From the NCBI GenBank assembly GCA_930367205.1, contig OV884014.1, positions 72,953,104-73,017,103 of the forward strand: a DNA stretch of 64,000 nucleotides. Reading direction: 5' to 3'. Shown here piece after piece: positions 1-12,800 of this stretch. Position numbers and translations under genes: made by a program. The notes beneath the pieces were generated by a model. The model saw only the letters and a program-made list of their open reading frames with translations, did no database searches and was not told the DNA's origin. Each line of letters begins with the position of its first letter. Position 1 is the first letter of the stretch. Source of the DNA: Acanthosoma haemorrhoidale (Eukaryota > Arthropoda > Insecta > Hemiptera > Acanthosomatidae).

Positions 1-22
1 GTACTAACTATGTATTTAATGT

Positions 23-699
23 TGTAGCGACCGCTAACTACATAAGATAAATCACCCTATACTCTATTGTATATATATTGTCAGAAAACTTAAATAAGAT
101 GAACTAAATGTATTATAGACAAATGTAAATAACATGAACAAATATAAATCATTGTAAATGTGGTAAGCAATAAAAGGCGGGGGCCAAGTAGTCACACGAG
201 ATGGGTCACCAGCTGTCAGTCGCAGGTACCTCACCATATGAGGGAACCCGCAGATCCTAAGCAACCCTTTGCAGCCTCTCCCAGGGGACAGGGCTGGCCG
301 GGTAATTAGGCGTCGGTCGCGGGTACCTCACCACATGAGGGAACCGACCGCAGGCCTAAGCAACCCTTGCCAGCCTCTCTCAGTAGACAAGCCTGGGTAG
401 GGTACTTAAGGCGGGCTCCTAGCCCTGTAAATGAGTCTCTCGGGACCTCTACTCGTGGACGCGTGGCTTCCGCTTGAACTATGAAAACTTGACTAATTCT
501 TTATATAAAAACCTCTGTACCTCTTCTCTTGAACATAGTGCATTGTCGGGGCACATACCTATCGAAAATGGAGTCAGATAGTAACGCCGTCATGAAACGA
601 TTATCCAGGTTATAAACTCAAGCAAACCCTCACTTATCAACCAACCCTCACAGGGGCTAGGGTAAACTGGCACCCCCCTCCCCTCGTGACGACCCGACA
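23..699. mobile_element. LTR (copy 1) of an LTR retrotransposon, probably solo
   Basis: The block starts TGTAGCGAC and ends GACCCGACA, so it has the TG...CA ends of a retroviral-type LTR, and it matches the LTR at 41069-41752 over its whole length. The flanks are AATGT on the left and, sharing the terminal A, AATGT on the right, which fits a 5-bp target duplication with one base lost (or a 4-bp ATGT duplication). No gag or pol sequence is adjacent inside the window, so it is most likely a solo LTR left by LTR-LTR recombination; sequence left of position 1 cannot be checked. Inside it a 97-bp unit is imperfectly duplicated (starting at 221 and 318). It ends 57 bp before the acceptor of the first visible exon of the leucine-rich-repeat gene. 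Confidence 0.8.
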
Positions 700-756
700 A
701 TGTTATGATTGCTTATTTGTAGTTTTATACTATTTGTGGTTGTTGTTTGATTGCAG

Positions 757-777
757 TGATGACGGATACAGGCTGAC
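757..777 (+). other. 5'UTR start of the LRR gene exon (splice acceptor at 755-756)
   Basis: A T-rich tract followed by TTGCAG (751-756) is a good 3' splice site. The 21 nt between it and the ATG at 778 hold an in-frame TGA (760-762), which fixes ATG 778 as the start. An upstream non-coding exon and the promoter are therefore expected left of this point, either outside the window or within the LTR. Confidence 0.6.
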
Positions 778-884
778 ATGGTGCATGTGCTGGGAGCGGC
801 CTCGCTGGCCTTCGTCCTCGTGGCGGTGGCTGCGACTTTGCCCGACCTGGAGTGTCCTGATGATTGCGATTGCCACTATTTCAG
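778..884 (+). CDS. LRR gene coding exon 1: signal peptide and start of N-terminal cap
   Basis: The exon encodes 35 codons plus two bases. A hydrophobic stretch rich in Ala, Val and Leu (residues 4-19) is followed by ECPDDCDCHYF, the first part of an LRRNT cap. It ends CAG before the donor GTGAGA at 885, phase 2; the split codon becomes Arg 36 with the first base of exon 2. Confidence 0.88.
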
Positions 885-3800
885 GTGAGAAAAGGAACTA
901 AGAAACAATGTAATTTACTTGTTTATCTAAAAATAGTGAAAAATAAAGTTGTCAACGCGAGGCAACATTATACTGATATAATTAAGAAACAGAAGAAATC
1001 AATAGCCTATTCATCATTAAATTCAAATTTGAGAAAGTGTCGATGCCTGAGCAAGCTTGTGTAAAGTTCTGGGTCGAGATAACTAGATATATATTTTTTT
1101 ATTGCTTTATATCTTGTAGTCGTTTTATTTCCGTAGGAATTGTTAGAATACTCGTACATATTACACGGGAGGAAAGTGCATTATTATATGTCTTATTTTT
1201 CACCCACTACTTTATCATAATTTCCGTCCACAACCAACAACTTTACTATGATAAAATTACAATCTTGCTCATTGGGCAATAAGTAATTGTGATAAACGAT
1301 CTAATTCATATAATATTTACGATTTCCATTCACTCCCTCATTCATTAAGTATTTACAAACGGCATAGAGCCCTCCCAAGTCCACATAGTTGTCACCCCCC
1401 TCGCGTGCGAAGGAGGAAGAGGAGTCCTGGGAAGTCCCCAACGCAACTCCTTTAGCCGCGGCACTAGATAAGAGCCAGCGGAGGCTGCCCAAGAGCGCTA
1501 CGAGACCCACAGACGCTCAGGATATGATTGGAGAAACTGACCATTGCCAGGACTCCCACTGTCGCGTATTTATAGCAGGTCATGAGGCCACTGCCATTTT
1601 AGTCTCCGAGGAGGATTATAGGGACGAGTGGTGCAGTGCAATGACTGCTCAAGAATGTAAGGTATATTAAGATCATTATGAAGGGTTTTGTTGCTGACGT
1701 AATAAGGGGCATTTACTATTGTTCTTAGGAATTTTGATTGAAAGGATTGGATACGCTTGATGTTCGACTTTTTTGCTGTCCCCCATTCCGTATTCCGTAT
1801 GTCCAGATTGGCTTAAATATAACTTTGCAGATTAGTAGTTTATTTTCTATTGAGAGATGGGATGTCCTTCGAAGTAGTCTGTACAGTTGTTATAATTAAA
1901 CAACTCAAATTATCACCACCATAGGCCTATGTTTTTTTTGTTAATATTTTAACATACTCTATACACGTGTATTTTGCTATCTAAATTATTTTTGTATCTA
2001 AATAAAAGGAAACTTTTCCGATAGAAAAACAGTTTTGTTAGTTCTCAATAGCCCAGATTGGCCGGTCTTTCAAATAGTAATTGCCAAGATGTTGGTGTTG
2101 CTTTTCTTCAAAATAGAGATAAAAAAAAAAAAGAAGCTTTCTCTGAAAGAGCCGAGGAAGTTTGTTCCCTGAAAGGAACTACACAAAGCACTCTTAGAAG
2201 TCGATCAAAGAATTTTTAGTAAACCTTTTTCTTAATTGGTCTATTAGAAGATATTAAACTCTAAGAATGAGATGAAAGGCCTTAAGGTTAGCATTCACAA
2301 AAAATGAACATAAAATGAGGGGCTACAGGTTAATGAAACTAAGAATCGTATTTGAATTAATCTAAGATTTTGGTATGCAAATTATATATCTTATAAAGCC
2401 ATCTTATCTTCAGAATTCCACGATTTTTCAGCTCTATAGCCTACTGTTAATAATGTTAAGTTTCTTATAAAATAACCTTTTTCGCTCAGTTTCGCAGATT
2501 GCATTTTGCAGGCTTATTTATTATAAACATAACCTGAAATGTTTGATAGCATGTTTCATTCCAAGCATTATATAACGATTTTTTTTATTCGATAACTATA
2601 TAAATATATATAAATAATAACTTCATTTATATTATTCGATATAATTTAATAAAGATGATTTTTTGACGATCCGTATCATTCAAAAATATTGTTATGTGAC
2701 ACGAGCTAAGCATTATATTGTTAGAATATTTATTTTGGCAAAACGAATCTATCACTAAATATTCGAGAAGATTCGAGAAAACTTGTTTATTTATTATATG
2801 TTTGACTGAAAATAGTAGTGTTAACCTTAAAAAAACTCGTTGACAAACTCAATAATGCAAGCTTTGAACGTGCCTTGATTTTCATTTGCATACACCTGAA
2901 CACTAATGACATGAATTTGTAACTGCCAGTCGTGAATCGTCTTCTAGCTTATTACCACGTTACTCATAACATATTTAAACATGTAAATTGTTTGTATCTT
3001 TTTGTCATTAAGTGTTACGTTTACAACTGACAAATTCGTACGTTCTTAATGAAAAATTTTTAGTTTTTAGTTAATTTCAAAGTATAATTTCAATATGCCA
3101 TGAAAAAACAGACAAAAAACATAAAATAACCAGTAGAAAATCGAATCACCTATCAAATATTCTCAAATTAAAACAGCCTTTATTATGAAACCCCCTCTCA
3201 CTTCAATCACATGCAATATTATAGCTCAAAAAATAAATTTCTAAATGATTTAAATAATATCAGGCTACAATACTAGGGATATTTTTGGAGATCGTCTGAA
3301 AACTTCTAGAAGTAATTTTGAATTACATTTATTTTTTGCTATCTGATCACGTATTTTTTTTTTGTAGTTATTATTATATGCAGTATGATTGTAAAGTGAT
3401 GTATTAGGTTTGTGACACCACTAGTCCAAACCATCATAAAATTGGCGGGTGAAAACGTCTTACCAACTAGCCCAAAACCAAAACTCATACTGTCAAACAT
3501 CTGTTCCAACACGCTAAAAAAAAACTAGTTTTGTAATTCACTGCTGTTTTATCAAAATGACTTAAGTCATAAAATGTTAAGTTTACAGGACTATTTGCCA
3601 AACTAAAAAATCATTATAAATCCTGTCAATTTCTTGACTATTCCTTTCTTTCTGAATCACTGTGGAATCTTTACAGAGGCTACTCATTACTGTAAAATAA
3701 GAACTTAAAATATATATTAATTATTTTAAGCCCATTAATGCCCATTGAACCCAATTATGATCATAACTTCATTTGTACGGCAAGTGTCTTATCTTCCCTT

Positions 3801-6800
3801 TTAGTTCCAGCTGCATCGTGGTTCCTATCTATTTCATTCTCTATTAAATCCTTTTCATGATTTTCACACACTTTATGTTTATCAGTTTACCAGTTATACA
3901 TACTTGGGGTAAATAAATTGACAAGCACTCTCTACCCAGTTTCAAAACAAAATTGAAAAAGTATGACACACGTCTTACCGGCTTTCGCACTTGTTTTGAT
4001 AATTGAATTAATTTTATAATAACTGCTTTACCTATGAAGGGCATTTCTCTAAAAAATTTTTGAACAACATGTTTATGTTTAGTGATACAAAAACATTTAC
4101 TGGTACAAATGACAGATGTTTTGCATATTTAATAACATCACTGAACAATAGATTCACTGCAGCATGTATGGTTGCACCCCTTACAACTTCCTGCTCATAA
4201 TATCATTTATAGAAATGACGTAATAGAAGCTTATTTAATTTCAATTTAATATTTTTAATTGCATCATTTCAGAGTGAACTGGGTGACCGACTGCTCGGAG
4301 TCTAACCTCACTGCAGTGCCTACGTATGAAGAGGGCCTGTCCCAGAACGTCTACGTGCTGGATCTATCTGGCAATCAGTTGGAGTCCATCGAGACCTTTC
4401 CTGAAGACATCAGGTTGAGGAGTCTCAAGCTTGCCGACAATCTCCTGTCGAAAGTGACCTGGTTGCAATTAGCAGGACTCAAGTTCTTATTGGATCTCGA
4501 TCTCTCAGGCAACAGGATAACCTACGTCGAGCCCGATTCCTTTAAGTGAGTAATGAATGACTTTATTTGTTCCCGCCAATTTACCCAAACGATATTTGAA
4601 ATTTATGTATTATTGTGATAATTAAGTAAAACCAGCAAAATGCATATGTGAGGTTAGTAGCTGGGGGATTTAAAGTGGTGAAAATACCGAAGAAATATCT
4701 AATAATCCCATATATTATTTAAGCCTTACTCGTACCCTCAGAAGCGGACTTCAAAATTGTACATGCTTCGACAGCAATAACACATTACAATAATATTGCT
4801 TCACAATAACAACAAACAAAAGCCAAAGCTAAACATATAAAATAGAAAAAATATTCTATTTAGTGTAGCTGCAGCTCTGATAACTTAATTTATCCTCATA
4901 TTTAAGATCTGTATGACTTCCAATTTCCAGTAAGTTAAAACGTATCTTACTTAAAAGCACTACAATATATATTTAATGTATATTACTGCTTTGTCCAATA
5001 AATACTTGTTTTCGGGTGACAATTTTAGTTTTCTACTTAACATGGTATTGTAGGACTCGTTCAATAGCGAAGCCGACTTTCTCCCAAATTTTTCACGCTC
5101 TAGAACAAAACATAGTTAGATTTAAACCCTTGATAAGAACTTTAAGATTGTCTCGATTTATGAAGCTTTTCTGTTCACAGCTGCTATTGAAATTATGAAA
5201 TTGTTTTTTCTGCATAATTAAACAGTGGCCATTTGTAAAAATTCCTTAAATGACAAAATTAATAGAGAATCAATGAACAAAGCAGTGAAAAATCGAGGTC
5301 TAGCACTTTTTTTCTTTAAGTTTTAACCAATTGCTAAGTGTGATTGGGTGTATATTTCAGCATACCTCATTCCCTTAGAAAGGTATCATTAAAATGCTGT
5401 GCTTTATTGCTTGTCTAATTTATCAAACATCAAATTAATGATAAGCAGGCATCAGCAACATAAATCAAATACATAAGCAAATCAATTAAAAATTATAAAT
5501 ATTTGATTGAGGGGGACACACGACATTTCTGATTTTTAAAGTATTTTCCGTGTGGTACAACCACCAAACAAAGTCATTATATTTAATTTTTGCCAAAAAC
5601 TATAAATTAAAATTATTCAAATTTATAAACGGAATGTCCGTTGCATTAAAATAAAATAAACCCTATTTTTAGGCGACACTTACCAAGTTTCTATAAATAT
5701 GGCTCATAGAAGTATGAATTAATGGCAAAAGATGTTTATTTCAACAGCTTATGAAATGCTAAGTAACACAAAATATATAAAGTAGACAAAGACGTATACA
5801 ATGCATGGGGGTATGAAATATTTATTTGAATACAAAATTGAGCACCCCACAATATAAAATATACAATATAATATTCAGATTTAGTCCTAGAGCCAAAAGT
5901 CCTACCGTCCTAAGAATTGGACCTTTTCTTTTCCCTGTAACTTTTCCCACCTCTATATTTTGACCGTTCTCTTCTCATCTAAATATCTTATTTGACCCCG
6001 TGGAAGAAAATATAAGATAATACGAAAGTATTTGATTTTGATATTTGGAAAGCACGAAGGCCTTTCCGACCAGGGTTGATCCCCGTCGCTCCAATGAGAG
6101 GTAAATTCGCACCCAGCTTTGGGAACCGTCAACAATATATTCGAAGCTCGGCCTTTACGAGTCATATCTATGTGGAACGAACGTTGAAAAGCATTGGGAC
6201 GCAGCGACTTCATAATGAATTGAGCTATAAAGGTCACGGCTACGATCGCTGTGAAATCATTGCAACAGAATGACTAAACCAATTAACAGAAATGGAACAA
6301 TGGGACCATTACACCAGATCCTAATTTATCTCAATATGGATATCTATTAGACTACCAGTGCCAGGATTATCGAGTATGGCATTTATAGCATGATGATCGC
6401 AGATTTGCATACCTTTTACATCTATTTACACTTAAACTACATTTTACATCCATTTACAATTAAATAGATAATCTTTAGAGTCGTTAGATAGATAATCGCA
6501 CTAGGTCAAAATTATTCTATTATTCATATAATTTTTTTGTTTATTTCCAATTATTTTCCCATTTATACCTAATTTATCTTTAAGTTCCAGATAAATAAAA
6601 TAAGTATTCATTAATCCACCTTACATTATATAAAACTCCTGTTATAACGTCTACTTCCAATTGTTGAATCCAAAAACCTTTTTCCTATACACCAGTTTGG
6701 TTTTTGTCAACGGCATTACACTGCTCAACAAGGCCTTCGCGTTGTTGATCACATATCCTCAGCCCTTGAAACCAAACAGTATTCCACTCCTGCCTTTCTG

Positions 6801-9800
6801 GACATAGCTCAAGCTTTTGACAGGGTTTGGCACGTAGCTTTGCTTTACAAGCTCATAGGATATTTACCGCAGACCCTTTTCCTAACCCTACAGTCCTACC
6901 TTTCAAACCGCTTCTTCCAAGTCCGCTGTGGTTTAGAATATTCTAACTAGTATCCCATAAAAGCAGGAGTTCCACAGGGCAGCGAACTGGGTCCCATCCT
7001 CTATACACCGCTGATGTCCCCTTTACCCCCTATACCTTCTTGGCAACATTTGCAGATGACACTGTAGTCCGTTCATTCAACTCAGACCCCGATATAGCAT
7101 CCCATAACCTTCAAAAACACCTTGATGAGATCGAGTATTGGTGCAAACAATGGCGAATCAAAGTTAATGAAGCAACATGTTCCCACATTACCTTTACCCT
7201 CTGCCGCAATTCCTGTCCACTAGTTTTTTTTTATTACATTCCTCTTCCTGTATCCAAGACAGTACGGTATTTAGACTTCCATCTCGACAAAAGGCTGACA
7301 TGAAACCTACACACTAGGCTAAAAAGGTAAGAACTAAACAGAGGCTTTGGGCAACTGTACAGACTACTTAAAGTACATCCCATCTCTCAATAGAAAATAA
7401 ATTACTAATCTACAAAGTTATACTTAAGGCAATCTAGACATAATTTAAACTTCTACTCTTATTTTATATTATTCAATGCTTCAAGGGCTGCATTAATGGA
7501 TTACCTGACATATCTACTCATTTCCCAGGGCTTGAATTGATCTTGAAGCAGTTTTTTTTTCAAGCTTGGCAGCTTTTAATTATTTCTTTCCGCTACAACA
7601 TGCACTGTGTAAATCACCTGCTGTAAGGTCAAAAAATAGTAGTTTAATGTTCCGATTTTCAACGCGTTGAATTAAATACAAACAGCGGAAATGTTTGAGT
7701 TCAAACATAGCTTTGTACTGTAATAATTTTTTAATGTAGTAACGAAATCTTTTAAATAAATTTCTTTGAACTGTGACATCAAATAAGGGTATAAGGTCAC
7801 GTGTTTTTGTATTCTAGTATGTAATTAGTTTTACTAATGCAACCAAACAAAAGTACTGGCATAATAGGTTTTGTTACTTGCTTGTTAGGCATGAGGTAAT
7901 GAAAACGGAGGGAGGCGTGTTAAAGTGGAAAATGGCTGAAACATTAAGTTGTTACCATCACAGCATTTTTGTTATACTTATGCTATAATTTTGCGCTAAC
8001 ATGATGATAAATAGAAACTGAATGGAACAATCGGTCAATATCTAGAGCAAAAGAGGTACAATGTGGAATATCACTATCACCTAATATGTCATGTAAAACG
8101 TGGTGAACTATTAGTTAAATTTGATGCAAATATCGGTTTGTTATTACATAGACCTTATTTATATATTAAACAATTTTTTTTCTACTTAATATATTATATC
8201 ATACAATAAAAGAAAGCTTTTTTGGACAATCAAAAGTATTTTGGGATTGCAGATTCTATTACCATAATAATTACTGATTGCTCCACCACGTTTTCCACAT
8301 TACAAAAAAATAAAAATGTCCAGAACAACAATGGTTCGCTTCTAATTGTAAGCTAATGTATTTTAATTCCACATAAGGAAATTATCAAAGTTTAAACTGA
8401 AGAAAACAATTACTGAAACGTATTTTTAAAAAATTTAATATTTTTTATTATGAATATCTCATTTTATTCGTTAAATTATCTTAATTAAGGAAAATCGTCT
8501 ATTGGACTAATATCGTTCCTATTGTTGGCTCTCAGAGCTTTATTTGTTGAAATGACATTAAAATAAATCCTTGGGAGTGTGAAAAAAAGTCAGAGCTTCG
8601 CTATTGTACAGTACACACATGCCCGTACCTGATTGAAAGCAAACTTATACTGAGCACAGAACTTAGGTTATTAGCATTGTATCGAATACAAATAAGATAC
8701 CGGCCGTTTTATCAAATTTATTTTCGAAATTTACTCCTGTCCTGATTCCATCAGCAAAGGGACGGCCACAGGGAGAGGCACGCAGTAATGAACGAAGGAC
8801 GAGCGCCGTTATTAAATAGTCGTCGTTATGTAATAACGGTTTATAAAAGGTAATATATTTGCCCTGAGCTGGTGGAACTGCGCGGAACGGTTGTGGGTAA
8901 CTGTTTTCCGATAGCTGTTCCACGCCACGGATTAAAGAATCAATTAGCTTCCTCGATACCTCGTTAGGGCTGGTTTTCTTTTAACCGGAACATTAGGGGA
9001 TGCTGCTACGATTAAATTGAACATTTTTCACCACCCGCAGAGCCCCCCCCCCCGCGTCTTCAGATATTGGAATCTGTTAATGACTCGGAGGGGGCTGGGT
9101 GGCCGCCTCTACCGTTGAGGGTGTTTATCAGATAAAGTCATGGCCTAAATCTTTTTAAACTAGTCGATTTGTGTATCAGTTGCCTGTATTTCTAAAAATG
9201 TTCCTTTCTTCTATAGCGACAAAAGTGACAAAAATTTGTTTTCTGAAAGCTATCCTATGCTGATATTGTTAGCTTTACAAACGAAAAACACAAATAATGC
9301 TAAATGTTTTCTAGTTAAATTACAAATAACGTCATTTATACATTTTTTAGTAGACGGTGAGCTATAAAGACATTAACATGGCCCAAACACGTATTCAAAA
9401 AATCGTATTTTTTGTAAATGTACATCCCTTTTCGATAGTCACTATTTATGAAAGCTATCTCCTTCAAATGGTAAAGTTGTTTTATTTGAATAATTAAATG
9501 TGAAAATTTCAAGCTATTTAAATTTAGTTAAGCCACTTATAAACTAGATGTACCACACAGTTGAAGATTTCGTCAAATTTACTCTCTCCGATATTCCAAC
9601 ATATAAAATCTAAAATACAATCAAACAACTTTGTGGAAGCTACCTGCTAGGGAAACATTTTGGAATACTGCTTAATAAAAACTGTATTACCCTTTTCTAA
9701 TTATGTCCACAAAACTCCCAACACAAATCACATTTTATTTATCAGAAGTTCAACATTTCAATTTTAAACGTTTGTCAATTTGCAGCGTTAAATGAAATTG

Positions 9801-12800
9801 TAATACAAAATGTTACATCTCATGTTACCGTTGACTATATGTCCTTTTATCGATTCTTCATATAGAATTTCCGTATAAAATTCCATGTAATTGGGTCAAG
9901 CAGTTGCCATGACACAGTCTGACGTGGGTGTGAAAACTATTTCTGGTTTCGAACAAAACCCTATATGAGGATATTTACTAACAGCCAGTGTTTCAGGTCC
10001 CTTAACTATTTATTACACACATTTATATGTTATAGTTATAAATGTGTGTAATAAAAGCGTATAAACGCTTTGAGTGAGTCACATTGTAATTAAAATGTCT
10101 GCCCGATTGTGGAATGGTACAATTACAAAACAGTTTTATTGTCTTTCCACAACTTGTAACTTCTTCTTTAATGTAATAGCGATTTCGACAGATTTAAGCT
10201 GTCATCTTCTGTTACCTCAACTATAAAATAAAAACCTGTACCTGCTCATATGGAGACAAACTAATCACTGTTATTATACGTAGGAATGGTTACTTATTTT
10301 AAATTTGTCCTTCCTTTCTAATGCAATTCAAAATTTTTAAAATTCAAACATAGAACACGTTTTTAGTTTGTCTAGTAGTTTTAAATAATTATAATCTAAA
10401 AACAAAATTAAAAACTATCAAGTAACCATTAAAACCATCAAAAATTGTCAATAAGTTGTCATAAAATTAAAAAAAAAAACTTACTTAAAACAACCATATA
10501 TCAATCCTATTGCCACTCACCCAATTGGTTATGTGGGATATTTAACTCATCTTAAACAATAGTATATTTTTATCTTTTAACCAAAGCTGTTACATCCATG
10601 CTTCACACTTTATGACTGGCTTTGTCCAGGAGGTATGGAGGGAGGTGGTTTCTTAGCATAAGGGTGTTTACTATTTCTTCCTTTCTGTTCCAGAGAAAAC
10701 TTAAACATGACAGCTTAGAGCTGTCGAAAGCGCTATAACTTTGAATAAGAAGTTATAAGTTATAGAAAGACAATAAAACTGTTTTATAATCACATTGTAA
10801 TATTTAGCATTTTTATATTGATGAATACACACAACCTTCACAGCCTCGTACTTCGTCTTTAATCTTAATTTATCTCACCCTTCCAGCCGTAATTTATGGT
10901 GCCTAAAAAATAATTAATAATAACAGAAGGTTGATGCTATAGTTGGTCGGTATCGCTGAAGTGATATCATGTTTTTCACATTAAAATTTGTGTTTCATTA
11001 CTGGTAAGTCGTGGGTGCATCCGGGTGTTTAACTAAGGAATTCATAACTTCTTCATGTATACTATTGTAACCTACTGTGTTGAATCTTAGGACATAAGCT
11101 TTTCGTGGTTTTAAACTAAAACTGGCCACCTCCTATATCACTCTAGGCCCATTAACTCCTTGCTATAGAGGAATCAAACCCAAATTGGTGGGGCTCTATA
11201 GATAAAGGTTAACAACCGCAGGATTGGCAGATGTTGATGCATTGTCTGTCAGATTAAGCCTATTTGTGGCAATTGCCAGCCAACTCCGGGAAGTGGATAA
11301 TGTCCAGCCCACTTAATATCCATTCTAATTTCCTCCTCTCTTTCTGAGAGCGGTACAAGATGTGCCCATTTAGCGGCATGAAGAAGAACAATAAGAGTTC
11401 ACAGAAAACGGAGGTTGTTCGTTTTCTGTTCCGATCGTTATGGTTAAATTAGCGGTGTGAATAGCGATAAAATCAATCTCCTTTGTTCTTAGTTTATCCT
11501 TTGTTTTTTCCTCCACGTACGATTTGCAAATTTGCTGTTTCCTGTGTGCCATCCATCCTTGAGTACGAGCCACGTTACTTTAGTAACCGATTGTCGATTA
11601 ACTCATTAGTGGATTTTGAAACTCGTTTATCCCAATCATGTAACTATCACATTCAAGACGAGAGGTGTTGTACCGTAACTGTTTCATTCATGAGTACCGT
11701 CCTCAGTGTTTCAAACCATTTGTAAAATAAAACATTTTTTAAGTGCCAATCTCAATAGAAGAAGCTAATAAAAATAATTTAATGTATCTTAAATTATTAA
11801 GCCAAGCGGTTTGTTTTTTTTTAACATTTTATTAGTTTTTAAGACATGAGGAGTCTAATAAGTATCACACGACAGTTTTTCTAAATATTCTAACTCATAT
11901 ATTTAATTTATAAATGTTTCAAATTTAGTTTGACTAGATGTAAAGAAAATATACAATACAGGTATAGTTTGATCAAAAAGGTGAGCCCCATCACCTTTAT
12001 TAGTCAGTTAAGTCCAGTCACGTATAATGTGAATCATTGTACTTGTTTTTTCATTATATGATTTTTATAAAATAACAAAACCTGTATATAATGTAGCGAT
12101 GCTACAGGAAATACAAAAATAATATGTAAATAGATTCGCCTGAGGATCTATAATTATCTGTAAATTTAAAGGGGCTATGAAAGAAAAAAAAAGTTAGCAC
12201 ATAATAAATAAGGTGAGCCCTATCACTTTTAATGAATTCAGTCCATTAACGTATAATGTGCATCATTATACTTTTGTACAATGAAGATCACTATTAGTAG
12301 AAAACAGAATTTTTCTCAAAAAGCTACAGGAAATATAATGAAGCAGTTGTAAATAGATTCGTTCGTAGAATCTATATTTTGTAACATATATTAATTTTGT
12401 AACAAGGGGATATGAAACAAAAAAAAAGTATTCAACAAACCATTCATTAAAGAAACCAATAAATATATAAGTGCTCAACTAGAAATAGATGTAATTAGCA
12501 CTCAACATTTCTAATCTTAGCATAACGGTTAAATTGTCATAAGATAATCGCTTCCTTGGCCTTATAACTTTTAAATGTCTTTACTGTGGCTCATTTATGT
12601 GTTTATTAACCTATTTATTTTAGTTTTTCCACTATTTTTTTTTTTTTTTATACTGATACCGCTGGTTCGGTGGGCTAAGTTTACTAATGATTACCTCAAG
12701 GGGTTTATCACTTTGACTGGCCTGCTCCAATTTCAGTGTGTGGAGACTAGACGTTTAGACATTCGCATTAGATTCCTCACTGTGAACTGGGTAAAATATA

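Noticed and set aside
8663..8923. 86-codon - strand open frame in intron 2
   Set aside because: The peptide resembles no family, and the region looks like non-coding GC-rich sequence.
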